DNA of 64,000 nucleotides, taken from NCBI RefSeq assembly GCF_009742705.1, contig NZ_WPCU01000007.1, positions 113,999 through 177,998 on the forward strand, written 5' to 3'. The DNA is from Auraticoccus cholistanensis (GTDB taxonomy: Bacteria > Actinomycetota > Actinomycetes > Propionibacteriales > Propionibacteriaceae). The notes under the pieces are model-generated. The model saw only the letters and a list, made by a program, of their open reading frames with translations. It searched no databases and was not told the DNA's origin. The translations under genes were made by a program, and so were the position numbers. Shown piece by piece: positions 25,997 through 36,051 of the stretch. Numbering within the stretch: the first letter of the stretch is position 1; each line of letters opens with the position of its first letter.

Positions 25997-26263
25997 CCCC
26001 TGCCCGCGTGTATGTCGTCGCGGTCACGGCCGGCGGGCCCCGGTGCGTCGCGCTGTCCGGGCGCCACGGCGTACACGTTCCCAGGGTCCGCCCCCCGCCA
26101 CCCCGCTGCGGACGCCGTCAGCACGCGGGTCCGTGCGCGCGCCCCTGCGTCGGGGCCGGGCTCGAGTCCTCGCCCCTGAGGACGTGTACGCCGTCGGGCC
26201 GAGACACCGCGGCACGCCGCGACACGCCGACCGTGACCGCGACGACATACACGCGAGCAGGGG
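25997..26263. repeat. Large 267-bp inverted-repeat element C (mazG-eno intergenic region)
   Basis: This region of 454 nt without a gene holds two 90-nt arms (25997-26086 and 26174-26263) around an 87-nt loop. Outer 33 nt match 32/33 (core GCGTGTATGTCGTCGCGG); inner 20 nt (26067-26086 with 26174-26193) match 18/20 around CGGCGTACACGT; the 37 nt between match about 26/37, with identical spacing on both sides. Short ORFs inside are chance. A MITE-like or structured element is likely; there is no transposase. Confidence 0.75.
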
Positions 26264-26354
26264 GAGGGCGGGTGGGGGCGACTCACCGCGCCGAGGTCCG
26301 CCGGCGGCGTCCGCCCCCGGGGGACGATGGAGCAGGCGCCCGGCGAGACGGCAC

Positions 26355-26360
26355 TAGGGT
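26355..26360 (+). promoter_or_regulatory. Probable -10 box of eno
   Basis: TAGGGT lies 35 nt before the eno ATG, followed by a leader carrying GAAAGG as ribosome site. No good -35 match is visible. Element C ends about 90 nt upstream. Confidence 0.4.
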
Positions 26361-26386
26361 TGTCCCGGAACGTCCGCACACCGTGA

Positions 26387-27682
<1,296 letters not shown>

Positions 27683-27694
27683 CGGTCGCACGCG

Positions 27695-28351
27695 ATGGCA
27701 CAGCGACGCACCCCGCTCTCCGGCACCGGCCCCGGGCGGACCCCGTCCCGGGGCACGCCGGGGAGCGGGACGCCGCGCGCCCGCACCCAGGCCCGGACCC
27801 GCTCACGCCGGCACAGCCGCGTGGGCGGGACCACCCCGGTCTCGGCCAGCAGCCCGTCCTCGCCGCTGTCCCCGGCCGAGGCGGCCGGTGAGCCGTCGCG
27901 GTTCCGCCCCTCGCTGGGCGTGACCCGGCGGGCGGTCGCCGTGGTGGTGGTGCTCGCGGTGCTGGTGCTGTCCTACGCCTCCTCGCTGCGGATCTACATC
28001 ACCCAGCAGACCGACGCCGCCGAGGCCCGCGCCGAGATCGCCGCCACCCAGGCCCGCATCGACGACCTCCGCGACCAGCTCGACCGCTGGGAGGACCCGG
28101 CCTACGTGCGCGCCCAGGCCCGCGAGCGGCTGGGCTGGGTGGTCCCGGGGGAGACCGGCTACGTGGTGATCGGGCCCGACGGCGAGCCGGTCAGCGGCGG
28201 CAGCCAGATCGACTCCAGCCGCGCCGACGGCCAGCAGCCGGACGCCGACGCCTGGTGGGCGCGGATGGCCGGCAGCGTCGCCGCGGCCGACCACCCGGCC
28301 CCACCACCCAAGGAGGAGGCCACCGTGCCCGATCCCGACCAGCCCCGATGA
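27695..28351 (+). CDS. ftsB: Septum formation initiator FtsB/DivIC family
   Basis: A 218-residue bitopic division protein. A basic, Arg/Ser/Pro-rich cytoplasmic tail of about 75 residues precedes one membrane helix (RAVAVVVVLAVLVLSYA, about 79-95). A coiled coil follows (EARAEIAATQARIDDLRDQL, about 111-130), then the FtsB-like WEDPAYVRAQARERLGWVVPGE. The C-terminal extension is Pro/Asp-rich. FtsB links FtsL/FtsQ in the divisome. Its TGA overlaps the DUF501 ATG (ATGA). Confidence 0.9.
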   Translation: MAQRRTPLSGTGPGRTPSRGTPGSGTPRARTQARTRSRRHSRVGGTTPVSASSPSSPLSPAEAAGEPSRFRPSLGVTRRAVAVVVVLAVLVLSYASSLRIYITQQTDAAEARAEIAATQARIDDLRDQLDRWEDPAYVRAQARERLGWVVPGETGYVVIGPDGEPVSGGSQIDSSRADGQQPDADAWWARMAGSVAAADHPAPPPKEEATVPDPDQPR

Positions 28352-28884
28352 GCCCGGCGGAGGGTGCGGAGAGCGGGGCCGTGGACCGGCTGGAGCCGAT
28401 GAGCGAGGCCGACACCGCGGCCGTCGGCACCCAGCTCGGGCGGGTGCCGCGCGGGGTCGCGGGGGTCGCCTGGCGCTGCCCCTGCGGCAAGCCCGCGGTG
28501 GTCGCCACCGAGCCGCGGCTGCCCGACGGCACACCGTTCCCCACCACGTACTACCTGACCTGCCCACGGGCCACCGCCGAGTGCTCCCGGCTGGAGTCGC
28601 GCGGGCTGATGGCCGAGATGACCGAGCGGCTGCAGCACGACGAAGAGCTCCGCGAGGCCCACCGGCGCGCCCACCTCAGCTACCTGGCCGACCGGGCCCG
28701 CCTCGGCGAGGTCCCCGAGGTCGCCGGCATCAGCGCCGGCGGCATGCCGGACCGGGTCAAGTGCCTGCACGTGCTGGTCGGCCACGCGCTGGCGGCCGGA
28801 CCCGGCGTCACCGTGCTGGGGGACGAGGCGGTGCAGGCCGTCGGCGAGTTCTGGCAGCACCCCTGCCTGGAGGAGGAGCGGTGA
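28348..28884 (+). CDS. DUF501 domain protein
   Basis: A 178-residue conserved actinobacterial protein of unknown function. Seen: QLGRVPRGVAGVAWRCPCGKP with a CxC pair, FPTTYYLTCPRA, SRLESRGLMAEM, and VKCLHVLVGHALAAG near the C-terminus. The cysteines and His could bind metal (inference). The start is set by a 4-nt overlap with ftsB and the stop by another with ppx, so the three are translationally coupled. It corresponds to Rv1025 in position. Confidence 0.9.
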   Translation: MSPAEGAESGAVDRLEPMSEADTAAVGTQLGRVPRGVAGVAWRCPCGKPAVVATEPRLPDGTPFPTTYYLTCPRATAECSRLESRGLMAEMTERLQHDEELREAHRRAHLSYLADRARLGEVPEVAGISAGGMPDRVKCLHVLVGHALAAGPGVTVLGDEAVQAVGEFWQHPCLEEER

Positions 28885-29819
28885 GCACCCGGTTCGCCGC
28901 CGTCGACTGCGGCACCAACTCGATCCGCCTGCTGGTGGCCGAGGCCGGCCCGGACGGCCGGCTGGTCGAGGTCGACCGGCGGCTGGAGATGGTGCGGCTG
29001 GGGCAGGGCGTGGACGCCACCGGCGAGCTGCACCCCGACGCCCTGGCGCGCACGTTCGCCGCCTGCGAGCAGTTCGCCGAGCTCCTCGACCAGCACGGGG
29101 TCGCTCCCGAGCGGCTGCGCTTCGTGGCCACCTCCGCCGCCCGCGACGCCCGCAACGGCGAGCAGCTCTTCGCCGGCGTGCGGGAGCGGCTCGGCGTCGA
29201 GGCCGAGGTCGTCACCGGCTCGGAGGAGGCGCTGCTGTCCTACGCCGGCGCGGTCAGCGGCATCGCGGCCGCGGAGGAGCCGGTGCTGGTGGTCGACGTC
29301 GGCGGCGGCTCCACCGAGCTCGTGCTCGGCGAGCGCGGCCGCATCCTGGCCGGCACCAGCCTGGACATCGGCTCGGTGCGGCTGCGGGAGCGGCTGCTGC
29401 GCGGCGACCCGCCCAGCGAGGCGGAGGTGCTGGCCACCGTCGACCACGTCGACGCCCAGCTGGACCGCTGCGGGGTGCCGCTGGAGCGGGCCCGCACCTG
29501 GGTCGGGGTGGCCGGCACCATGACCACGCTCTCGGCCGCCTACCAGGGGCTGCCCCGCTACGACCGCGAGCGGGTGCACGGCTCGACCGTCCCGCGCGAG
29601 GAGCTCCGGCTGCTGTGCACGTCGATGGTGCAGCGCTCGGTCCGCCAGCTCCGCGACATCCCGTCCATGCACCCGATGCGCGCCGACGTCATCTCCGCCG
29701 GCTGCGTCATCGTCGAGCGGATCGCCGCCAGGGTCGGCGCGCCCGAGCTCGTGGTCAGCGAGACCGACATCCTCGACGGCATCGTCCTCGAGCGGATCAG
29801 CCAGGAGGCACGCAGGTGA
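28881..29819 (+). CDS. ppx: Exopolyphosphatase / Ppx-GppA phosphatase
   Basis: A 312-residue enzyme of the ASKHA fold hydrolysing polyphosphate or pppGpp. It opens AAVDCGTNSIRLLVAE, has RFVATSAARDARNG, the second phosphate loop VVDVGGGSTELVLG and GVAGTMTTLSA. It lacks the C-terminal HD domain of E. coli Ppx, as do the short actinobacterial Ppx1/Ppx2 forms. Its ends overlap the DUF501 stop and the next glycosidase start by 4 nt each. Confidence 0.93.
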   Translation: MSTRFAAVDCGTNSIRLLVAEAGPDGRLVEVDRRLEMVRLGQGVDATGELHPDALARTFAACEQFAELLDQHGVAPERLRFVATSAARDARNGEQLFAGVRERLGVEAEVVTGSEEALLSYAGAVSGIAAAEEPVLVVDVGGGSTELVLGERGRILAGTSLDIGSVRLRERLLRGDPPSEAEVLATVDHVDAQLDRCGVPLERARTWVGVAGTMTTLSAAYQGLPRYDRERVHGSTVPREELRLLCTSMVQRSVRQLRDIPSMHPMRADVISAGCVIVERIAARVGAPELVVSETDILDGIVLERISQEARR

Positions 29820-31087
29820 GCAGCACCCCCGTCCCGGTCGGACGTCCCCCGAGCCCGCCGCGCGGCTGGAACAGCTGGGACTGCTACGGCACCACGGTGA
29901 CCGAGGAGGAGGTGCTGGCCAACGCCCGGTTCATGGCCGAGCACCTGCTGCCGCACGGCTGGGACACCGTGGTGGTCGACATCCAGTGGTACGCCGCCTC
30001 GGTGGGCGCCGGCGGCTACCACCCCGACGCGGACGTGCAGCTCGACGCGTGGGGCCGCCCGGTGCCGGAGGTGTCCCGCTTCCCCTCCGCCGCGGACGGG
30101 CGCGGGTTCGCCCCGCTCGCCGATCAGGTGCACGCGCTGGGGCTGCGCTTCGGGGTGCACATCATGCGCGGCATCCCGCGCCGGGCGGCCGAGCAGCGGC
30201 TGCCCGTGCTGGGCACGCAGGTGACCGCCGCCGACCTGGCCGACCCCCAGCAGGGGTGCAGCTGGAACCCCGACAACGCCGGCGTCCGCGCCGACCACCC
30301 CGACGCCGCCGCCTGGTACGCCTCGGTGGCCCAGCAGCTGGCCGGCTGGGGGGTCGACTTCGTCAAGGCCGACGACATGCTGTGGCCCTACCGCGCCTGG
30401 GACATCGAGGCGCTGTCGACGGCGCTGGCCGCCACCGGGCGCCCCATCGAGCTCAGCCTCTCCCCGGGCGTCGACGTCTCCACCACCCGCGCCGAGCACC
30501 TGGCCCGCCACGCCACGATGTGGCGGATCTCCAACGACCTGTGGGACTCCTGGGACGACGTCACGGACATGTTCGCCCGGCTGGCCCGCTGGGCGCCGCT
30601 GTCGCGGCCCGGCGCCTTCGCCGACGCCGACATGCTGCCGCTGGGCCGGGTGGGGATCCGGGCCGAGGTGGGCACCGACCGCACCTCGCGGCTGACCTGG
30701 GCCGAGCAGCGCACCCTGCTCACGCTGTGGGGGATCGGGCGATCGCCCTTCTTCGTCGGCGGCGACCTGCCCACCAGCCCGCCGGAGACCATCGCGATGC
30801 TGCAGAACCCGCTGCTGCTGGCGGTGAACTTCGCCGCCACCGAGCCGCGCGAGGTGCTCCGCGAGCGCGACCACGTGCTGTGGACGGCGCGGCTGGGCGA
30901 GGAGCTGGTGGTGGCCGTGTTCGCCGTCGGTCCCGAGCCGCTGCGCCGCACCATCCCGCTGGCCAGCGTGGCCGGCGAGGGCCGCACCCGCGCGCGGGAG
31001 GCCTGGACCGGTGCGGAGGTGGACGTCACCGACGGCATCGCGGTCGACCTCGCCTCCCACGACGCCGCCCTGCTCCTGCTCAGCTGA
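29816..31087 (+). CDS. Glycoside hydrolase family 27 (alpha-galactosidase-like)
   Basis: A 423-residue TIM-barrel glycosidase without a signal peptide. GWNSWDCYGTTVTEEEV (17-33), HGWDTVVVDIQWY, LGLRFGVHIMRGIPR, VDFVKADDM with the presumed nucleophile Asp186, MWRISNDLWDSW with the acid/base region and ADMLPLG mark a GH27 clade distinct from classical DDGW enzymes. GH27 includes alpha-galactosidases and beta-L-arabinopyranosidases; the neighbouring GH51 and sugar importer make an arabinose-related substrate plausible. The GTG overlaps the ppx stop, so a catabolic gene is coupled to a housekeeping operon. Confidence 0.85.
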   Translation: MSSTPVPVGRPPSPPRGWNSWDCYGTTVTEEEVLANARFMAEHLLPHGWDTVVVDIQWYAASVGAGGYHPDADVQLDAWGRPVPEVSRFPSAADGRGFAPLADQVHALGLRFGVHIMRGIPRRAAEQRLPVLGTQVTAADLADPQQGCSWNPDNAGVRADHPDAAAWYASVAQQLAGWGVDFVKADDMLWPYRAWDIEALSTALAATGRPIELSLSPGVDVSTTRAEHLARHATMWRISNDLWDSWDDVTDMFARLARWAPLSRPGAFADADMLPLGRVGIRAEVGTDRTSRLTWAEQRTLLTLWGIGRSPFFVGGDLPTSPPETIAMLQNPLLLAVNFAATEPREVLRERDHVLWTARLGEELVVAVFAVGPEPLRRTIPLASVAGEGRTRAREAWTGAEVDVTDGIAVDLASHDAALLLLS

Positions 31088-31105
31088 CGGGGCGGCCGCC
31101 CCGTC
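31086..31105. terminator. Bidirectional terminator between GH27 and the sugar ABC operon
   Basis: A perfect 20-bp palindrome, GACGGGGCGGCCGCCCCGTC, begins inside the GH27 TGA stop and ends 4 nt before the facing permease stop. It lies in the 22-nt convergent gap and can fold as an 8-bp stem in either transcript. No clear T-tract. Confidence 0.65.
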
Positions 31106-31109
31106 GGCG

Positions 31110-31982
31110 CTACCCCTTGAGGCCGCTGGCCGACAGCGACTGGGTGAAGTAGCGCTGGAAGAACAGCAGCACCAGCAGCGGTGCCGCGGTGGTGACCACG
31201 GCGCCGGCGAAGATGCCCCCGAAGTCGACGCCGTGCTCACCGGCGAACTGGGCGATCGCCACCGGCGCCACCTTCTTGGCCGGGTCGGGGGCGATCAGCA
31301 GCGGCCACATGTAGCTCTGCCACTGGAACACGAACAGGATCAGCCCGGCGCCGATCAGCGCCGGTTGCGACAGCGGCAGGTGGACCCGCCAGAACACGCC
31401 CCACCAGCTCAGCCCGTCGACGCGACCCGCCTCGGCCAGCTCCTGCGGGATGCCGAGGAAGAAGCTGCGGAGCAGGAAGACCGCGAGCCCGTTGCCGATG
31501 CCCGGCAGGATCAGCCCCGCGTAGGTGTTCTGCAGCCCCACGTCGCGGAAGACCGAGCTGAGCGGGATGGCGATCGCGTCGAAGGGGATCAGGAACGACA
31601 CCACCATGACCGCGAACACCGCCGTGCGGCCCGGGAAGTCCAGCACCGCCAGCGCGAAGGCCGCCATCGAGCAGATGGCCAGGCCGACCACCACGGTGAC
31701 CGCGGCCACCAGCACCGAGTTGGCCATGGCCAGCGTGAACCCCGCCTCGCCGAGCCGGCCGAAGTTCTCCGCGGTGAGGTGCCGCGGCAGGACCGTCCAG
31801 ACCGAGACGGGGGAGAGGGTCCCGAACGTCTCCTCCTGCGGGCGCAGCGCGCTGGCCGTCATCCACCACAGCGGCAGCAGGAACAGCACCGCGGCCGCGG
31901 CGCCGACCGCGGTCAGCACGCCGCGCCGGGCGGTCTCGGCGGTGCGGGCGGGGCGTCGGCGTGCGGTGACGGCGAAGGCCAT
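31110..31982 (-). CDS. Carbohydrate ABC transporter permease, MalG type
   Basis: A 290-residue inner-membrane permease with six predicted helices. The ATPase-coupling EAA loop reads ELAEAGRVDGLSWWGVFWRV, followed by LPLSQPALIGAG. FQWQSYMWPLL is typical of the MalG/CUT1 C-terminal half. It is the last gene of a leftward binding protein-permease-permease operon. The ATP-binding subunit is absent and must be supplied from elsewhere, as for the shared MsiK-type ATPase of actinobacteria. Confidence 0.93.
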   Translation of the reverse strand: MAFAVTARRRPARTAETARRGVLTAVGAAAAVLFLLPLWWMTASALRPQEETFGTLSPVSVWTVLPRHLTAENFGRLGEAGFTLAMANSVLVAAVTVVVGLAICSMAAFALAVLDFPGRTAVFAVMVVSFLIPFDAIAIPLSSVFRDVGLQNTYAGLILPGIGNGLAVFLLRSFFLGIPQELAEAGRVDGLSWWGVFWRVHLPLSQPALIGAGLILFVFQWQSYMWPLLIAPDPAKKVAPVAIAQFAGEHGVDFGGIFAGAVVTTAAPLLVLLFFQRYFTQSLSASGLKG

Positions 31983-31983
31983 C

Positions 31984-32919
31984 TCAGTCCTCCTCGCCGG
32001 TGCCGAGCAGGCGGAACTGGACCACCACGATGGCCAGCGCCACCACCACCAGGATCACCGTGGCCGCGGCCGCGGAGCCGGTGTCGGCCGCCACGTAGGC
32101 CCGCTCGAAGATGTTGTTCATGATGAGGTCGGTGCGTCCGTTGGGCCCTCCGTTGGTCAGGATCTGCACCGGCGCGAAGACCAGCAGGTTCGAGATGGTG
32201 TCGGCCACCAGCACGAAGATCAGCTGGCGACGCAGCTGCGGGATGGTGATGGAGACCAGCTGGCGCCAGCGTCCGGCGCCGTCGATCTGGGCCGCCTCGT
32301 ACAGCGTGGGGTCGATCTCCTTCAGCCCCGCGATCAGGAACATCATCCAGTAGCCGACCCCGATCCAGGACACGATGACCATCAGCGACGGCAGCGCCTG
32401 CCCGGGTGAGGTCAGGTAGCGCAGACCGTCGAGGCCGAACAGGGCGAGGGTGCCGTTCAGCGGGCCGTCGGGACGGTAGGCGATCGCCCAGATCACCGCC
32501 GAGACGCTCTGCGGGACGGCCACCGGCAGGAAGATCAGCGTCCGCATCAGCCCCGTGGCGGGGAGGCGGGCGTTGAGCAGCAGCGCCAGCGCCAGGGCCA
32601 GCAGCACCTGCAGCGGGTTGATGACCACCCCGAAGACGGCCGTGACGACGAGGGAGTTGAGGAAGGCCGGGTCGCCCAGCAGGGCGCGGTACTGCTCCAG
32701 CCCGACCCACTCGGTGGGGCCGAAGCCCAGCGGCGTGCTGTGCAGGCTGTCGGTCACCGCACGCACCATCGGCCAGACCCGCAGCACGACCGCGGCCAGC
32801 AGCGCCGGGGCGACGAAGGCCAGGGCCACCCACAGGTCGCGGTGCCGGCGCCCCCGCCTCGGCGGGACGGCTGCGGCCCCGGTGTCCGGCTCGGTGGCCA
32901 CCGTCGCCTGGGTCGCCAC
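31984..32919 (-). CDS. Carbohydrate ABC transporter permease, MalF type
   Basis: A 311-residue CUT1 permease. N-terminal Arg-rich tail, first helix near 30-50, then GLEQYRALLGDPAFLNSL. The coupling loop is LYEAAQIDGAGRWRQLVSITIP. The tail of the protein has TNGGPNGRTDLIMNNIFERAY, characteristic of MalF-like partners. GTG start; one nucleotide separates its stop from the next permease's ATG, and 3 nt from the binding-protein stop. It forms the heterodimeric channel with the MalG-type protein. Confidence 0.93.
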   Translation of the reverse strand: MATQATVATEPDTGAAAVPPRRGRRHRDLWVALAFVAPALLAAVVLRVWPMVRAVTDSLHSTPLGFGPTEWVGLEQYRALLGDPAFLNSLVVTAVFGVVINPLQVLLALALALLLNARLPATGLMRTLIFLPVAVPQSVSAVIWAIAYRPDGPLNGTLALFGLDGLRYLTSPGQALPSLMVIVSWIGVGYWMMFLIAGLKEIDPTLYEAAQIDGAGRWRQLVSITIPQLRRQLIFVLVADTISNLLVFAPVQILTNGGPNGRTDLIMNNIFERAYVAADTGSAAAATVILVVVALAIVVVQFRLLGTGEED

Positions 32920-32922
32920 CGG

Positions 32923-34263
32923 CTACTCCCTCGGGTACTTGGCCAGGGCCCGGTCGAGCTCCTCGGCGGCCTGCTGCAGCCGCTCGGCCGGCTCCGACCC
33001 GTTGCGGATGTCGGCGAAGGCCTTGTTCATCACCGTCTCGAAGTCCACGAAGCCCACCGTGGTCGGCCGGGCCACCGCGTTGTTCGCCAGCTCGTGCTCG
33101 ATGATCGCCGCCAGCTGCTCCGACCGGGTGTCGGAGGCGTTCTCCGACAGGTACCTGCTGAACGCCTCCTGCTGCACGGGCAGGTTGCGCGAGCTGGCCT
33201 GCCAGGCCCCCGTGGCGTCGGTGGTCATGTAGCGGATGAACGCCTTGGCGGCCTCCTGCTTCTCCGAGAACGGGCTGACGCCGGTGGCCCAGGAGCCGGT
33301 GGAGGACACCGCGCGACCGCCCTCGAACATCGGGAAGGGGGCGACGCCGTAGTCGACGCCGGCCTCGTCGAACAGCGGTGCGTTCCACGGCCCGCCGGCG
33401 AAGAACGCGGTCTCGCCGTCGCTGAACAGCGGGGTCGTCTGCTCGGCGGTGATGCCACGGGGGGAGAGGCCGCTGTCGAAGGTCGACTTGTACCAGCTCA
33501 TGGCCTCGACCCAGGCCGGGTTCGTGACGGCGGGGGTCAGCAGGCCCTCGCCCTCCAGCCCGGGCCCGCCGCCGAGCGACTCCGGCAGGGGCTGCAGCTG
33601 GTAGTAGCGGTCGACCTGCTCGAAGGTGAAGCCGTACTTCGCACCCGCCTGCTGCGCCTGCTCGCCCGCGGCGGCGACCTCCTGCCAGGTCATCGGCTGG
33701 CTCGGGTCGCTGCTGGGCGCCTCCACCCCGGCGTCCTCCAGCAGCTCGGTGTTGTAGTACAGCAGCTGGGTCGACGTCCAGCGCGGCATGGCGTACTGCT
33801 TGCCCTGGTAGCTGGTGGCGTCGAGGGCCTTCGGGTCGATCTTCCCCTCGGCCTCGGCCCGCAGGTCGCTGAGGTCGGCGAGGTAGCCGCGCGCGGCGAA
33901 CGAGGCCAGCCGGGGCTCGTCGACGTCGTAGAGGTCGATGGAGGCGTCCTTGGCCCCCAGCCGCGACTGCACCGAGGAGTTCAGGTCGTCGAAGGGCAGC
34001 GTCTCGAGCGTGATGGTGATGTTCGGGTTGGCCTCGGTGAAGCCGGCGATGACCTCGTCGAAGGTGCCCGGGTCCTGGGCGTTGACGAAGGTCAGCGTCA
34101 CCGGCTCGTCGCCGGAGACCTGCGGCGGCTGCTCGGCGCTGCCGCCGCTCTGGCAGGCGGCGGTCAGCAGCAGCGCCGCCAGCACGGTCAGGGCCCGGGC
34201 GGGTCGCCGCCCCGGGGTGCGCCGTCCCGCTGGCCGCAGCGGGCGGGCGTCGGAGGTGTCCAT
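32923..34263 (-). CDS. Sugar ABC transporter substrate-binding lipoprotein
   Basis: A 446-residue extracellular binding protein of the SBP_bac_1 class. An Arg-rich start is followed by ALTVLAALLLTAACQSG with lipidated Cys37. The mature protein has FVNAQDPGTFDEVIAGFTEA, DLYDVDEPRLASFAARGYL, and FFAGGPWNAPLF, the usual CUT1 layout. GAGGAGAC precedes the ATG at 34263; the open frame upstream is antisense to GH51 and lacI. The operon faces GH51, so arabinose oligosaccharides are the likely cargo (inference). Confidence 0.93.
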   Translation of the reverse strand: MDTSDARPLRPAGRRTPGRRPARALTVLAALLLTAACQSGGSAEQPPQVSGDEPVTLTFVNAQDPGTFDEVIAGFTEANPNITITLETLPFDDLNSSVQSRLGAKDASIDLYDVDEPRLASFAARGYLADLSDLRAEAEGKIDPKALDATSYQGKQYAMPRWTSTQLLYYNTELLEDAGVEAPSSDPSQPMTWQEVAAAGEQAQQAGAKYGFTFEQVDRYYQLQPLPESLGGGPGLEGEGLLTPAVTNPAWVEAMSWYKSTFDSGLSPRGITAEQTTPLFSDGETAFFAGGPWNAPLFDEAGVDYGVAPFPMFEGGRAVSSTGSWATGVSPFSEKQEAAKAFIRYMTTDATGAWQASSRNLPVQQEAFSRYLSENASDTRSEQLAAIIEHELANNAVARPTTVGFVDFETVMNKAFADIRNGSEPAERLQQAAEELDRALAKYPRE

Positions 34264-34404
34264 CAGCGTCTCCTCGTCGAACGGCTGACGGCTCCCGGGC
34301 GGGGGTCGTCCCGCAGGCGCCCGGACGGCGCCCCACAGGTCGTGGGTACCCGGCATCCCGGGCTGGAAACCCTCGTGCTCACCGCCCCGGGGCAGGGCGG
34401 CCCC

Positions 34405-34434
34405 TTGCCCGTTGGGGCGTGCCGCCTTTAACGT
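34405..34434 (+). promoter_or_regulatory. Promoter of the GH51 gene
   Basis: TTGCCC (34405-34410), 18-nt spacer, TAACGT (34429-34434), 36 nt before the GH51 ATG. The 207-bp divergent region is GC-rich with short palindromes (CCCGG...CCCGGG near 34350); no convincing LacI-type operator can be singled out. Confidence 0.45.
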
Positions 34435-34470
34435 CACAGTCCCGCATGCCGAGTCCCGAGGAAGAGACCC

Positions 34471-36009
34471 ATGAGCACTCCCGACGCCCGCGCCGTCATC
34501 GACCTGGACCTCCCCGGTCCGCAGATCAGCCGCCACCTGTACGGCCACTTCGCCGAGCACCTCGGCCGCTGCATCTACGGCGGCTTCTGGGTCGGTGAGG
34601 ACTCCGACATCCCGAACGAGGGCGGCATCCGGCTCGACGTCGTGGAGGCCCTGCGCGGGCTGTCCATCCCCAACCTGCGCTGGCCCGGCGGCTGCTTCGC
34701 CGACGAGTACCACTGGCGCGACGGCATCGGTCCGCGCGAGCAGCGTCCCCGGATGGTGAACAGCCACTGGGGCGACGTGGTGGAGGACAACTCCTTCGGC
34801 ACCCACGAGTTCATGGCGCTGTGCGAGCTGCTCGGCGCCGAGCCCTACGTCAACGGCAACGTGGGCTCGGGCACCGTGCGGGAGATGAGCGAGTGGGTGG
34901 AGTACCTCACGCGCGCCGACGACTCCCCGATGGCCGCGCTGCGCCGGGCCAACGGCCGCGACGAGCCGTGGCGGGTCCCCTTCTGGGGCGTCGGCAACGA
35001 GGCCTGGGGCTGCGGCGGCAACATGCGCGCGGAGGCCTACGCCGACCTGGCCCGCCAGTACGCCACCTTCTGCCGCAACCACGGCGGCAACGAGCTCTAC
35101 CGGATCGCCGCCGGGGCCAACGTCGACGACTACGAGTGGACCGAGACGCTGATGAAGGCCCTCGGCTGCATCGACTGCAAGGGCAAGCCCGTCTTCCAGG
35201 CCGTCTCGCTGCACTACTACACGGTCAACGGCTCCTGGAAGGACAAGGGCGACGCCACCCGCTTCGACGTCGACGACTGGTACGTCACCATGCTGCGCGC
35301 CCGCCGGGTCGAGGAGCTGCTGCGCCGCCACAGCACCGTGATGGACCGCTACGACCCGTACCGCAAGATCGGGCTGGTGCTGGACGAGTGGGGGACCTGG
35401 TGGAACGTGGAGGAGGGGACGAACCCGGGCTTCCTGTACCAGCAGAACAGCCTGCGCGACGCCCTGGTGGCCAGCGTCCACTTCGACGCCTTCCACCGCA
35501 GCGCCGAGCGGCTGGTGATGGCCAACATCGCCCAGACGGTCAACGTGCTGCAGGCGATGATCCTCACCGACCCCGACCCCGACTCCGGCGCGCTGGTGCT
35601 GACCCCGACCTACCACGTGTTCGAGATGAACACCGGCCACCACGACGCCCGCCGCCTCGACGTCCACCTGCAGGACGACAGCGACCCGCGCGAGGTGGAG
35701 GGCCAGCCGCTGGAGCTGCTCTCGGCCTCGGCCTCGACCAAGGACGGCACGGCGCTGGTGTCGCTGTCCAACCTCGACGCCGACCGCCCCCGCTCCGTGC
35801 TGCTGGACCTGCGCGGGATGGAGGTCACCGGCCACCGCGCGCGGGTGCTCACCGCCCCCGCGATCCAGGCCCACAACACCCCCGCCGACCCGACGGCGGT
35901 GGCCCCGGCCGAGCACGACGGCGTGCAGCCCCACCCGCGCGGGCTGCTGGTGGAGCTGCCGCCGCACTCCTACACGACCGTCTCGCTCGACCTCGCCCCG
36001 CTCGGCTGA
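34471..36009 (+). CDS. GH51 alpha-N-arabinofuranosidase
   Basis: A 512-residue intracellular glycosidase releasing L-arabinose from arabino-oligosaccharides. N-terminal [18 protein letters not shown] and [20 protein letters not shown] are family signatures. GVGNEAWG holds the acid/base Glu177 and [10 protein letters not shown] the nucleophile Glu306; SLHYYT and [10 protein letters not shown] also fit. The C-terminal beta domain ends with [12 protein letters not shown]. No signal peptide, so it acts on imported sugars, matching the divergent ABC importer. Confidence 0.96.
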   Translation: MSTPDARAVIDLDLPGPQISRHLYGHFAEHLGRCIYGGFWVGEDSDIPNEGGIRLDVVEALRGLSIPNLRWPGGCFADEYHWRDGIGPREQRPRMVNSHWGDVVEDNSFGTHEFMALCELLGAEPYVNGNVGSGTVREMSEWVEYLTRADDSPMAALRRANGRDEPWRVPFWGVGNEAWGCGGNMRAEAYADLARQYATFCRNHGGNELYRIAAGANVDDYEWTETLMKALGCIDCKGKPVFQAVSLHYYTVNGSWKDKGDATRFDVDDWYVTMLRARRVEELLRRHSTVMDRYDPYRKIGLVLDEWGTWWNVEEGTNPGFLYQQNSLRDALVASVHFDAFHRSAERLVMANIAQTVNVLQAMILTDPDPDSGALVLTPTYHVFEMNTGHHDARRLDVHLQDDSDPREVEGQPLELLSASASTKDGTALVSLSNLDADRPRSVLLDLRGMEVTGHRARVLTAPAIQAHNTPADPTAVAPAEHDGVQPHPRGLLVELPPHSYTTVSLDLAPLG

Positions 36010-36051
36010 GCGGGGCGCGCCCTGACGGTGGGACGCCGGGGAGGAGGTGGC

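Noticed and set aside
34264-34470. LacI operator in the GH51/ABC divergent region
   Set aside because: Several GC palindromes are present but none has the central CG and half-site pattern convincingly; cannot be chosen by eye.
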